A stretch of 64,000 nt of DNA from Haemonchus contortus (taxonomy: Eukaryota > Nematoda > Chromadorea > Rhabditida > Trichostrongylidae), in contig LS997566.1 of the NCBI GenBank assembly GCA_000469685.2, positions 11,602,992-11,666,991 on the forward strand, written 5' to 3'. This document shows, in pieces, positions 11,939-23,199 of this stretch. Within the stretch, counting starts at the first letter, position 1. Each line of letters starts with the position of its first letter. A model generated the notes under the pieces. That model ran no database searches. It had not been told where the DNA came from and saw only the letters and a list, made by a program, of their open reading frames with translations. The position numbers were made by a program, and so were the translations under genes.

Positions 11939-12785
11939 TTCTCGAGGGAGCAGCGATTTCATTTCAAAGATTGTTCATCAGAAAGCCAATTCGGGATTGA
12001 TTGGCTTCCCTTCTTGTTCAGAAACCACACCTACATAATTATGTGGTTTACCTATTAAATTAAGCTAATAGATGAGCGATGTATTAGAGCCTATGAAAGG
12101 GATTGGCTGATCAAAGATGACAGATTTGCTTCGTTTCTGTTTTTATTTTCATATGAGCAGCTTTTGAGCACCACCATCCGAATCATTCCGCATTGGGCTT
12201 TTGATATGTTTTACAGTTTCTCTTAACCGTTCTCACTTTGATCTATCTTTCTTTAGACCGTTCTCACATTTGAACAGCCGACTCTGCGAGGTGATATGTA
12301 GTTTCTGTTATATCGTAGGTCTTATTCCAGAACTACAAGTGTGCTACTCAAGTTCAACAGGACCTCATTACAGCTATAGTGGAGACCAAAAGAGCTTACG
12401 TTTATCAAATATATTTACCAACACACGAGGTTGGGAATTGTTCCATCGGCCACGGTTTTTGCAATCACGCCATCTCCGGAGCCTGAAAGAAGGTCCACTA
12501 TATATCCGACTAAATGTCTAACACCCAGGATCCTTCGAACAGTTCACCTTAAAGTTTATGAGGTTTTTTCCTTGTGTGATTCTATGATCCTAACAATAGC
12601 CTGAAGGAGGCTGTCTAGTCGAAAAACGGTCAAGACAGGGTGTAATAAAGTCCCTAAAACAGGCCTAGACGACTACAAACATAGGTCGGACGAGTTCGTA
12701 AGCGTTGGTAAAGCTGTAATTTCGAATCAGTTACGGAATCTTGTGGGAGAAAGTCGTTCTAGCTTCCTCAGCTAATATAAAATTC
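11939..12785. other. Unassigned
   Basis: No gene or element recognised. An open frame at 12201-12521 (+, 106 codons) has no motif I can name. Confidence 0.4.
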
Positions 12786-13111
12786 ATGTATAACACATGG
12801 GCGGAGGTGGTGTAGTGGCAGGTGGCGCACTATCTCACACGCACAGTCAGGGGTTCTATCCCGCATCGATATCCGCCTAGGCCAACTAAGCTTCACACCC
12901 TTCCGGGGTCAGTTAATTGGTACCAGATTCGTTTGAGAGGGTAAGAGCAATGACTTGTACATCGACTGGCCACCGCAAGTCATTGTATAGGCCACATACA
13001 CATTCAATACGCCACTATGATTCTGAATGGAAGTCGAGTGCGGGGGCGCATCTCTCAGACGGGATTGATTAGCGCCAAGAGCTTGATCCTTTACCTTTTT
13101 TATGTATAACA
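12786..13111 (+). mobile_element. tRNA-derived SINE, copy 1
   Basis: A 306-bp element at 12796-13101 with ATGTATAACA at 12786-12795 and 13102-13111, a 10-bp target duplication. The head resembles a tRNA with internal RNA polymerase III promoter: an A-box-like TGGTGTAGTGGCAGG and a B-box-like GGGTTCTATCC about 40 bases later. The body contains CATCGACTGGCCACCGCAAG and the element ends in a T-rich tail. Four more copies lie at 13.4, 14.6, 39.4 and 45.3 kb. It is not a functional tRNA gene because it lacks a foldable acceptor stem and anticodon arm. Confidence 0.85.
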
Positions 13112-13304
13112 GATTGATGTAGGCTAATCGGCCGAAGAGTACTCATAAATTTCAGTCTCACGCCTATAATCGTTTTCGTATTTGATGTCTCTTGAAACCT
13201 AGAAGATCAAAATTCAGTGACCGCATCATCCGTTAAACAATAGAAGGTGATATAGTGGTCGCTTGAGTTTCATGTGCATGTCTTAAGTGAAGTAATTTTC
13301 TTAA

Positions 13305-13565
13305 ACCAAAGTCTTCGGACTTCATTGTTTCTGGGATTTTGCGCGCTCGACTTTCATTCGGAATCATAAGAGCGGTTCGAATGCGTACGTGGCTTATTCA
13401 ATGAATTGCGGTCACCAGCCAGTGTGCAAGTGATTGTTTTAATTCTCCCAGACGGATATAATACCAATCAACCGTCTCTAGAAGCTTTGTTGGCCTAGGC
13501 GGATATCAATCCGGTATTTGAACCCACGATAATGCGCCACTTGCCACTACACAACTTCCGCCCAC
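13305..13565 (-). mobile_element. tRNA-derived SINE, copy 2
   Basis: The reverse complement aligns along its whole length with copy 1: GTGGGCGGAAGTTGTGTAGT at the head, B-box-like GGGTTCAAATACC, then GATATCCGCCTAGGCCAAC and GAAAGTCGAGCGCG near the end. It lacks about 13-17 bases between the A and B boxes relative to copy 1. It is close to copy 1 and in the opposite orientation. The 3' end is approximate. Confidence 0.8.
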
Positions 13566-14494
13566 ACATCACTTCCACCCAGTTCTCCATGAAGATACAC
13601 CTCTAAAATCAACTGGTCGAGGTTTCGAGTTCGTTTTCTACAGATTTCCGGACGATCAGATTCCGATCTTTTTGTTCAAAATAATCAAACCGATTCGAGT
13701 CAGTAAAGAAGCTTGCCATAGCTGCCGTTGAATGTTAGTAGCTCTCATTGGGATTCTCAACGATATTGGCAGGTCTAGCGCAATCTGACAGCCACAACCA
13801 CACAACACAATTTTTTTTTCAAAAGGCCGGTACTGGTACCGTATTTGCAGTTGATTCAAAGTGAAATTGGCTAGAAATTCGTGAGCATTTGTTAGACAGT
13901 TTCATAATTATAAAGGGCAATTAGTAGGTGACTCCGAAGTCCTTATCATTCCGTTAATTCAAAAATGTCGCCCTCATCCAGAGAATGGGCGAAATAGTGT
14001 TAAAGCGTTTTAAATGGAACTGTTTGTCCTTCTATGGCAATTCTCTGTATCTTGAGTTCGAACAAAAAAGAACTGAATTTCTCAGAGAAAATATAATTTT
14101 TCATCGTCATCAACATCTGCTGAAGTAGATGTCGACCCTACTAAATTACGCAATTAAGTGCCAATTCCTCTGAACATTGTAATCGCTGCACTTATGGTTA
14201 GTGATTTCTGGTCACTAATGAAGTAGTGGGGGCAAGGTGAGGTGCCTTTTTGCCATAAATTGTCATTACCGCGTACACTTGATTGCAGAACCAGCATTTT
14301 CCCTTCTTTGCTTTGGATGGCCCGCCGATAAGGAATAATCCGGACTAACATACTATTCTAAAGATAAAAATCTTTGGAATAGTATGTTATGTCTCATTCA
14401 ATCAGACCTGAGGCAACGTTTGAGTTTACAGCATGGGCGGCCTTGAAAGTGTGTTGGTTGATTGAATAAATCATTGAATGCTTTCAAAAAAGCA
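13566..14494. other. Unassigned, with one hairpin
   Basis: No gene seen. At 14346-14389 there is a strong hairpin: 20-bp arms around TAACATACTATTC with one mismatch and an AAAA loop. It could be the remnant of a small foldback element. Confidence 0.5.
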
Positions 14495-14785
14495 GTTTTT
14501 TGTGGCTGAGCACACAATGTGTTGAGTGGGTAGTGCGCTATCAGTGCATGGTCATGGGTTCGAATTCTGCAGCGATAACAGCCTTTGCTAACCAAACCTT
14601 CCATCCCTCCTGGGTCGGTTTATTGGTGCCGGATTTGTCTGGGAGGGCAAACGCATTGACTTTTACATTGATTGGCCACCCAAGTCATTGTATGGGCTAC
14701 ATGCACATTCATAAAGCCACTAGGATTGGGAATGGAAGTCAAAAGCAGGAACGCACTTTCAGACGATTGAACGACGTCTGAAGTC
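14495..14785 (+). mobile_element. tRNA-derived SINE, copy 3
   Basis: Same family as copy 1. It shows GTGGGTAGTGCGCTATCAG in the A-box region, a near-canonical B box (GGGTTCGAATTC), then TGCCGGATTTGTCTGGGAGG, TTGATTGGCCACCCAAGTCA and GGAATGGAAGTC in the same order. The boundaries are approximate and no clear target duplication was found. Confidence 0.8.
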
Positions 14786-15169
14786 TCTAACATTTGTTCT
14801 TACTAGGCCCCATCACAAGATCGTTTGAATAGATCTGTGCAGAAAGATATTTAATTTTGTGGGTACCCAACTTCGTAGATGGGGAAGCCTCCAAGGTTAA
14901 CGATGGGAGAAACCAAGAAAAGCTTCTTTCTTTTCCCTTCCTTTCCTTTCTAAGCCCTATTCATCCCTTTTTATGCCATTATAATGATCCATTCAAGCAT
15001 GTAACGCTTCATTTCTTCGAAATGTCAATTTGTGTCTTGTCTATAAAATATTTGAAGTTTTTCGCTCTCACCGCTACGCTCGTTGTTACTTTCCGATTTT
15101 CAAGCATTAACGACATCATATTCTTGGAGATATTTTCAATTATAAAGCGTTCCATCGACTGCCTAAATT
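14786..15169. other. Unassigned
   Basis: Only short open frames; a T/C-rich run with TTTCCTTTC words lies near 14930. Nothing recognisable. Confidence 0.4.
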
Positions 15170-15651
15170 AGCGTGAATGTGTTTCCTGGCGTGATAATTT
15201 CCTTCCTTCAAAATTTCTTACAACGGTACGTACTGAATACTTGGTGGAGTTCGACACTTCCCTCAAAATACGGCGCTTGTCTCTGTCGGAAAAGAGCGAA
15301 GGACGTCCAGCACTTCTTCTGGTTCCATATTCTTCAGGATTCTTGATGTCGTTATCCACAACTGCGTGAGATCAACCCAAATCTCGCGCGATTCTGCGAT
15401 TTGACAGTCCCTGCTACTTTTTCGCGAGAATTTGACCTTTCTCGAAATCCGAAAGCAAGCTTCCTCTTCCCATCGCCTGAAAATGAAGAACATTACATAA
15501 TCGAAGCAATTTCGTTGCGTTGAACAAAAAACGACACGAAGACATCAAGTGGCTGTATCATTTTGCGACGTTGGAAAAGCACACTTTATTGAAAAATTGA
15601 CCAAAAAAAATGTTTGTGTTTTCGAGCTGGAATTTGGTGCGACGCACTGTA
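15170..15651 (-). mobile_element. Tc1-like transposon, 5' fragment
   Basis: The right end at 15649 carries the terminal sequence ACAGTGCGTCGCACC (read on minus), flanked by TA at 15650-15651. Reading left on the minus strand, a Tc1-type transposase starts MGRGSLLSDFEKGQILAKK and continues with the first helix-turn-helix (LSNRRIARDLG), then GRPSLFSDRDKRRILREVS and YSVRTVVRNF. This is the N-terminal DNA-binding half. There are two in-frame stops in the HTH, and the sequence ends after about 95 codons at about 15170. The DDE catalytic half and the other TIR are absent. Confidence 0.8.
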
Positions 15652-16734
15652 TATAACTAAACGTTTATGGAGGCCGAGCTAAATAGTGATCTCCTTGAAT
15701 GCGATTCAATAACACACTGACGGAGTTGTCGGGGTGTGAGAGACTGTATCCAAACGCTTTGCACCACTCACAGCACCCGAATTCAAGTCTCCCCACCTCG
15801 CGCACACTGAAAAGGGAAACATTTGAATTTCTAGTCAGCGATTATAGAAATTGCCGCAGAACCACTACCACGTGCCTTACGAAGTCGGGTCTGGAATCGC
15901 CGTGTCGATGTTGATGAATGTCACACTGCCTGCAGGACGACGTCGGTCATCGAAATCGTAATAAGTTGGGTGTTAGCTGAATGACTCGAAACTCGCGGTT
16001 TTTTGTCTGACAATTATTTTGTTTCTTACTTAACCAAGTTTGGCTCCTATGCATGTTACTTTCGGATACGTGGTTCTCATTGGGTTATATGGTGCTGACA
16101 AATAACATGAATAGCTTTTTAACGCTTGCACCCTTGTATCAGTTCCACTAGTGATAGTGATGATCGTCTTTGTAGCTACCGCTTCCAACAGATCTTGGTA
16201 GAGGATTTCTGGTGCCATTGCAGTTGTAAAACATTGTAAAACACCGTAGGCTGGTCGAAAATTCATCCACTGGTTGATCAGGCGACGTTTATCAGGGGAT
16301 TGTCTTCTATCTCGTCGTTCCCATCACCGTCGCTTGCGACAGAATCGTTTTGATTATGCTCAGCCGCATGAGAACAACCATAACAACTCATCGGCATGTT
16401 TGTAGTGATCGTCAACATACCCGTTCAGTAGTAATTCGATGGAACATTTACATCTATCGATTGTGCTGACGGTAGAACTTGTCTTTGTTATAACGATAAA
16501 GGCTGTGTAAAGTGTTCAGCTATTTACACTATTTTCAACGAGTTTGATATTGATCCCATCATGCCCATTTTCATTTTTTTTAACCTTGCGCTAACGGCAG
16601 AGTCATTTCTAGACGTTTGATTGGATACTAAAATTATCGCGAGTCAGCACAGTAATGCAACAACATCTTACGAAAATATTTTTGCAAGAGTTTGCACATT
16701 CATTGTTTGTAACCGGAACGTGATCGTATCATTT
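15652..16734. other. Unassigned
   Basis: No gene or element recognised. Open frames at 15699-15914 (+) and 16266-16030 (-) lack identifiable motifs. Confidence 0.4.
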
Positions 16735-16975
16735 GCAGAGGAATAGGAATTTCGCCAAAAATTTCTTTAGTAGAAGGGTTGCGTGCCCTCACCTAGGAGT
16801 AAACAACTTTCTGCATTTCTTGGCGCCGCACGTCTGTTGAGATCAGAAAGAAACGACATTTCTGCATACGATAGGAACGGTGATGAAGCGTCTGTTTAAC
16901 ATTGATTGAAACATTGACTTTGATTGAATCTCCTTCTCTGTGTCGTTCAATAGCGCTTTATAAGAATATTACAGG
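16735..16975 (-). mobile_element. Decayed Tc1/mariner-type fragment
   Basis: The stretch shares an ordered series of words with the transposon at 56012-57057: GAAGGGTTGCGTG, CTTTCTGCATTT, TGTTGAGATC versus TGCTGAGATC, and ATTTCTGCATACGATAGGAA, followed by more distant similarity. On the minus strand this is part of the transposase gene of that family. No TIR is visible here, so this is an internal remnant. The limits are approximate. Confidence 0.6.
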
Positions 16976-19299
16976 GATCACAAGTAATTTCATAATGCCC
17001 TTCCGCCTCTTGTATGCCAGTGATTGTAAGTTTCGCTGAAGGAGCCTACGCCATTTGACGGTTTCTTGAGGTTGAACAGGAAGCTAATAAAAGCATGAAC
17101 ATGCTGTGCAGGAAGGCGCGCAACGCAGCCAACAGAATGAAAAATCAAGAAGCAGATGTCGAAGTCTTTGTGCTTACCTTGTTGCATCTGAAATCATGTT
17201 TCACAAGTTTGGGTTGAGTAAAATCAGTCAATACCTTTCACATGGATTAAATGAGTGAATGTGATCTCATATCACACAAAATGGGGCCAGTTTGTAGAAC
17301 TCTGTTCGTTGTTCGCGTGACGAATGTGATTCTCCTTCAGAAAAAACTGACGAGCAGAGTCCCAGTTCTAGGCATCCAAGACTCAATTTCTTTTCTTGGT
17401 CATAACAATTTGAGTAGTACTGTTCTGTATTGATTTTTCCATCAACGATGAGGCTAAATGTGCATGAGTGGAAAAATTAAGTTTGATCACTAAGAGTGTA
17501 AATTTAGATCAAAGTGCAAGCTCAAAAATTCCAAATTGTGAATTCCTATTTCTGACTTTTTTGTGTTTATAATTGATCTGCTTCATCAACTGCCCCGTGC
17601 CATGGAACCTTAAGACACTGGTAAGCAAAAGGACAACGGGATTACATTGGCATTTCATCGACCAATAACTGCCTGCTGATTCAATCACCATTCTTTTGAA
17701 AGTAGGCATATCCATTCAGTTGCTTAATCACGGTTTTTGATGGAAAACAGGTGTGTATAAGCAGACGAAGAACAGTCTGGTCAACAGCTTAACGGATAAT
17801 CTTTTATGTTGCCGTAGTCTGATCCCATGTTGTAGAAATAATGTTTGTGTGAGCAATGCTCAAAAATGATACGGTGATACTTTTCTCTCTGCATACTGGC
17901 TTTTCTGTTAGACTGACTTAAGAGTCAAAAAGTTTCTCCATGGCATTATTTACTATGATGCACTGCTGCGAAGATAACCGTAGAACATCCTTAGGATGGA
18001 ATCTGTTCGTTTTCTCTATTCGTTTCTTCTTCTCCTATACATTAAAACTATCTCGCTGTCATCGTTATGCCTCTTAGTTGCTGGAAAGAATATCGTTTAT
18101 CTCATGCTATAATGGAAGCGCGAAAGATGAAGGACTAACGAATCAGCATTGTTAAATGCAAAGTGTTTGCTATTTCTTCCCTAACTCGGATACAAAAATG
18201 GCTTTAACATGAGATGTGAGGAGGTCGTCATGACATTCGCTTATACTACCCCGCTAATGTGAGCATCTGATAATGATGTGAGAAATTAGTTGTAAAAGCC
18301 AGATGAAGAGCATTTACTTTCACGCGGAGTAGCATTTTTCTCTGCTTTTTGAGTCGATACAGTTACCCAAAGTATCCTGTCTTCAAATAAAAATTTAGTA
18401 GATGCAACAACTGAGAGCCCACAATGAGCGATAGTATTTGGGCACTTCAGTCTGGCAGCCCACGAGCCCGTACTGGCAATTGTCAAGCCACACAATGAAA
18501 GTTTATTGAGAAAAATCTAGAAAACGGTCCAACCATGACAGTTTACAAATATTTCTGATGAAGAATACGTAATATTCGTATGTGGTCTCCTACCAGTCGA
18601 TGCTAACATAGCAATGGAACTTTTTCACACTTAGTTTTGCAAGATTTGCTGGAATAAAGGTCAAAAACCAATAGATCAATAGATAGAATTGTCTGGGAAT
18701 AAAGTCTGCGAAATTACCCACATGGAGAATAAGCGCGGGAGCATAACGAAAGACATTCATAGAAGGACGAGCTCTGAGCTAGCCTTTGATCGAAAATTCG
18801 TAAAATTCACTCCTAAATCCGTTTGTCTTTACTGGGTGCTCTACTCTTTATCACTGCGCTACCTATATGCTCTATTGAAGTTGAACACAGCGAGGTGATG
18901 AATAGTGATCCTTGTATACGTCCTGATCCAGAAACAGGAAAAGGAAGGTGAGGGAGACTAACGACTTTGCCTCATTTTTTTGAAAGCGTTACAAGTGCGA
19001 GTTTTTTGCACCGAGAGTCAATAAGGGCAAAGGATAATATGAGGATGTCGGTGCCAAATATTTGCTACTTTGATTTAACCGTTGCTCTCAGATATTTATT
19101 TATTGCATGTGTTCCACACATGTGGAAGAAAAACACATGTTGAAATCCAGCAAACAAAAAAGTCAACATTGAAATTAATGCAGCATAAAGTTCTCGAAAA
19201 GTGGGAAAAGATAACAGCAGATAAAGTTGTGGATAAAGCGTGTTAGGTAGCAAAAGCAAAGTAATCAATCTAACCACCGGCGAGTTCCAAAATGTCCTC
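16976..19299. other. Unassigned 2.3-kb stretch
   Basis: I see no transposon ends and no coherent coding exons. Short open frames (17715-17509 on minus, 18689-18898 on +) have no motifs I can name. Confidence 0.4.
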
Positions 19300-20620
19300 A
19301 TTTAAGATAACGCCGCACGATGTTTCTGAATTGTGCTATACTACGGGGCACAGCAAGTTTTTTGGCTAGCTTGAAATATTTAGCGACCGCCCTTGAAGTG
19401 AAGAGTCTGACTCCTGCACTTGTCCTATGTAGTGGTAGTGTTCACTTGTTTTCTCTTCTCCTGTACGTCGAATAGTTAAAAAATCTTCGACCTTCACCTC
19501 AATTTTCCTGGTGGCATTTTGTAAACGGTGACGATCGAGCATTTTCCTCCTATATAGAAGAAAGTCCAGTCTTATCATTTTATTGCTGATGGTACCTCGA
19601 GGAAACGATTTGTAGTTGAATCCAAAGGCTCGGATCAATGACTCCCTAGGGAAGCTGTTCTGTACAGCTCTAAATTTGCTGTTTTCACCTCTGAAATGTG
19701 GAAAGTATACTAGTCCTGTATCCTAGTATCGGAGTTCTGTAAGCTTTGAGTAGAACACATGGATCCTTAGTGAGTAGACTCCTGAGGAATGAGTGGAGTG
19801 GCCGCTCTGCCTCACTCGATCCAGACGATTAGTATTGAGAAAATGTCAACTTGTTTTCAACTATGAACCCTAGGTTCCTGACTCCACTGCTCACGCAGAG
19901 TTTGTTGCCATCAATGTGATGATCGAAAGGTATGAAATCATGGTTAATGTGCAGTATAGACGTTTTCTTTATGGCTAGGGGGAAATCTCACTTTTCAGAC
20001 CAAGTAATTACAGTGTTGATTGCCTCTTGCATTTCAGCCGAATCAGTTGAGGTGGAGACTGAACTGTAAATTTTCAAATAATTAGCAAAAGCTTTACAGA
20101 CAACACGTAAGCTTCCGTTTAGAATTGGGAGCTCATATGTGTAAATAATATGGAGAACTAGGATCAAAACACTCCCTTGAGGAACTCCACTGGGTGCTGA
20201 CCCAACAGCAGAGTATGTCTTATTGCTACGAAATTGAAAAAGGCGTCGTCTCGAGATCAGTTCTAACCAAGCCATTATTCTTCTGTGTACGCCTATGTGG
20301 CACAACTTAGTCAAAAAGTCCTTATGCGAAACCCTGTCAAATGCCTTGAAAAAATTAAACTAAATGACATCGACACACTTCCCTTCATCCAAGCAATTCG
20401 TCCAATCATTTACGGCTTCAAGAGTTTGGGTAACTGGGATCGATATCTACAAAAACCATGCCGACTCTTGGGCAGTACATTGTTCCGCTCTAAATAATCT
20501 GCTGAAACTTTTTTTAAAATTTTTCAAATACCGGACAGGGGCGCAACGAGTAAACACTAGAAAACTTCACCCCTGCTACTAGATAGTGACATCTTGGATG
20601 AATCAAGATTAGAAGTGGGC
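19300..20620 (-). mobile_element. Decayed LINE reverse transcriptase (CR1/Jockey-like)
   Basis: On the minus strand RT motifs are readable in order over several frames: YLERNNVL and SRHGF (about 20470), EAVNDWTNCLDEGK then KAFDRVSHKDFLTKL (about 20400-20300), SGVPQGSVL (about 20190), a decayed YADD-type box read as KAFANYLKIYSSV (about 20080), then NLGFIVENKLTFS (about 19880). A C-terminal remnant continues to about 19300. It differs from the 0.8-5.3 kb LINE (different sequence between motifs), so it is a second, older family. It is 5'-truncated and full of stops. Confidence 0.75.
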
Positions 20621-21534
20621 GAGCCACAATGTTAGAATTAGCAATAGACGAAAAAAAGTAGGTGCCAGGCAGAGCGTAGGTAGAGCGTTCGTTCTCGGCG
20701 CATGCAGGCTCAGAACTTAGAGAACTCGCAGCCAGTTCTTCTATGTAGAACGTGAAATCTTTCTATCGTTGAAGTGAATTAAGTAATCATATAAGGTCTG
20801 CTTCGCTCCTATTGGAGTGCGAGGAGTTGACTAACTTACAATATGATGCTCCAGTTTTTCGTCGACACGTCCATGATGTACTGCATATTGAGATCCCTCG
20901 AAGTACGCAACTGTTTAGGCCTTTGTGAAGAATGCTGTTTGAAAGCTTTCTCAATCTGGACCCCCTTCAGTGAAACACCAAGCAATTGAAATTAGACCTG
21001 TATCAAGTAGAATCTTTCACTTTTGAATCCTTGCATTTCAGCTCTTCGCTAGACATTCTCGATGGAATATTTCGCCTTTTATTTGCTTTGTAATACTCCG
21101 ACGGCCAAACCCATAGGCTGTGACCACTTCTATCTCAAATTTGAAATTACGGTTAGAAAAAGTGATACTTGGCGACTTTATGAGGGTTGCGCCTGCTGAC
21201 AGTAAAAGGTGATGATTGTGCGGTAACATTGTTCCATTTAAAGCAGAAATCTGTAGATTGGGTTGGTAGTGGCTATTCTAGGGATAATGTCAGCCCTGCC
21301 TAATTCGAAAAACTGACAGTGTATTGGTCATCATCATTTATGTATGCCATCACCTTTTTAACACAAATGCATCATTCCAATTTTCTGGCTTATACCTGAA
21401 GATCAGTTCAATATTGACCAGCCTAAAATATGCGCCGCCGAAGTCTAGCGAAAGACATTGACAAGAGATGTTCTCATATTAACAGCAACTTCCACTCCGC
21501 TGTAGCTCGCCTTTACTTACACTGAATAGTGATA
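20621..21534. other. Unassigned
   Basis: No gene recognised. This stretch lies between the decayed LINE and the Helitron-like element. Confidence 0.4.
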
Positions 21535-23199
21535 TCCTACTATATATAATTCGCTGAGAGTGTCTGTTGGTTAGTAGGTGTGTTTGTGTGTGTTTGTTTG
21601 TTTTTTTTGTGTGTGTGTGTCGGTGTCTGTGTCTGACCGGAAATTCATATCTCATGTCCCCGTGAACCTAGAGTGTTCAAACTTAGTAGGAGTACGGGGG
21701 GCAGGGTGGGAACACTTATGGTGGGTAGCGGAACCGGATTCCATGCACAAAGGGCGGGGCGTGCGCGATAGAAATTTTGGGCCGCAAATCCATAACTCCT
21801 GTCCCCATGGACCGAGAGCGTTCAAACTTGGTAGGGATACGGAGGGCAGGATGGAAACACCTACGGTGAATGGCAGGGCCGGATTCCGTGCGCAGGGAAC
21901 GGGGCGTGCGCGATAGAAATTTTGGGCCGCAAATCCATAACTCCTGTCCCCATGGACCGAGAGCGTTCAAACTTGGTAGGGATACGGAGGGCAGGATGTA
22001 AACACCTACGGTGAATGGCAGGGCCGGATTCCGTGCGCAGGGAACGGGGCGTCGCGATAGAAATTTGGTGCCGCAAATCCATAACTCCTGTCCCCGTGGA
22101 CCAAGAGCATTCAAATTTGGTAGGGATACGGAGAGCAGGATGTAAACACCTATGGTGGATGGCAGGACCAGACTCCGTGCACAGGGGGCGATGCGTGTAC
22201 AATAAAAGTTGGGCCGCAAATTAATAACTCCTGTTTACGTGGACCTAGAGCGTTGAAATTTGGTAGGATTACACTTTTCGTACTAACAGTGGAGCCTCGG
22301 CATTTTAGTAAGTGATGTAGGATATTGCGAGATCGTAGGTACTCAGTGACAAAAACTGATCGTAACTGATAAGGGAAAATAAGTGACCTAAGAGAGGCCG
22401 CCTATCGATCAAAATTCTAACCATTCGGTATTTACGATGTAGCTTTGGCTGTTCAGTATGTTTCATTCGGTAAGAAGGGATCGGTAGAGCAAGTGACCAA
22501 AGTGAGTGATAAGTGCAGTGATAGGGACCAATTAGTGCAATACGATGAGCAGATTAAAACTTTGTTCATTTCTTACTATTAGATTACGACCGCTACACAG
22601 CAAGGTTTGTGATAAATGGAGGATCCTCTTTGCTTGATATCATTTGCGACAAAATTTAAACGACCGCCAGTAATCTGGAATTCCTAACTAATGATATCTC
22701 CATAAAGAGAAGGGTACATTGATAAAGAACATCTGATAACGGTGCTATCATTACTCAGAACATCTCCACAGCATCATCTTTGTTTGTCTGACAGTTGGAT
22801 TTTTGATGGGTATTTATTTCTAAGAGAGAGAGCAAAAGTTCGAGGTTTCCAATCAAAGGCGTAAGCATCGACTTTAACTGAATGCCATTTGCACTGCCCC
22901 GTTAGTCCTGTGTCAAATTTTGCGTTTAGGAAACTGTCTTTTGTTCCACAAAAGGAGTGAAGAGTTAGGCTTACTATAACTTTACCAAAGAATTAGGGAA
23001 GCTTTCGATTTCTGCTGTGTCAGAGAAGGATTTCAAGCCCTATTTCAGTTCCATACTCTCACTCAGCTGAGCAGCGCAAAAAATCTAAGAACTATAAACT
23101 TAAGAAAGGGAAAAAAATTCTTCAGTTTAACATTTCTCTGGATAGGGTGTTTGACACAAGAAGGAGGAGAGCCTGGCGATAGCCGGGCGATCCGACTGG
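21535..23199 (+). mobile_element. Helitron-like non-autonomous element, copy 1
   Basis: The left end reads A|TCCTACTATATATAATTCGC, then a TG-rich run and a minisatellite. The right end reads GCCTGGCGATAGCCGGGCGATCC (split here as a hairpin GCCTGGC-GATA-GCCGGGC) followed seven bases later by CTGG|T. A 5' TC, a 3' hairpin close to a CTRR end, and insertion between A and T without target duplication are the known marks of Helitrons. The same left and right ends recur in the element at 25445-29948. No Rep/helicase reading frame is present, so it would be non-autonomous. The call is inference from end structure. Confidence 0.6.
21636..22275 (+). repeat. Minisatellite, about 144-bp unit, about 4.5 copies
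   Basis: Units begin with (A/G)CCG(G/C)AAAT-CATA near 21636, 21781, 21926, 22070 and 22213, giving spacings of 145, 145, 144 and 143. Each contains TCCTGTCCCC, a GGACC(T/G)AGAGCGTTCAAA word, TTGGTAGG and GGGGCGTGCGCGATAGAAAT. The inner units are nearly identical; the outer ones diverge. The open frames across it on both strands repeat with the unit and are not genes. Related single units lie in the element at 25445-29948. Confidence 0.9.

Noticed and set aside
12796..12870. Possible tRNA gene (A-box and B-box-like sequences)
   Set aside because: No cloverleaf can be formed and the sequence is the head of a repeated SINE with target duplication.
21716..22219. Open frames of 113-167 codons on the minus strand across the minisatellite
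   Set aside because: The translation repeats with the 144-bp unit (a unit length that preserves the frame), and no start, splice or domain evidence exists. It is a product of the tandem array.
21636..22275. CRISPR array
   Set aside because: Units of 144 bp without unique spacers, in an animal genome; an ordinary minisatellite.
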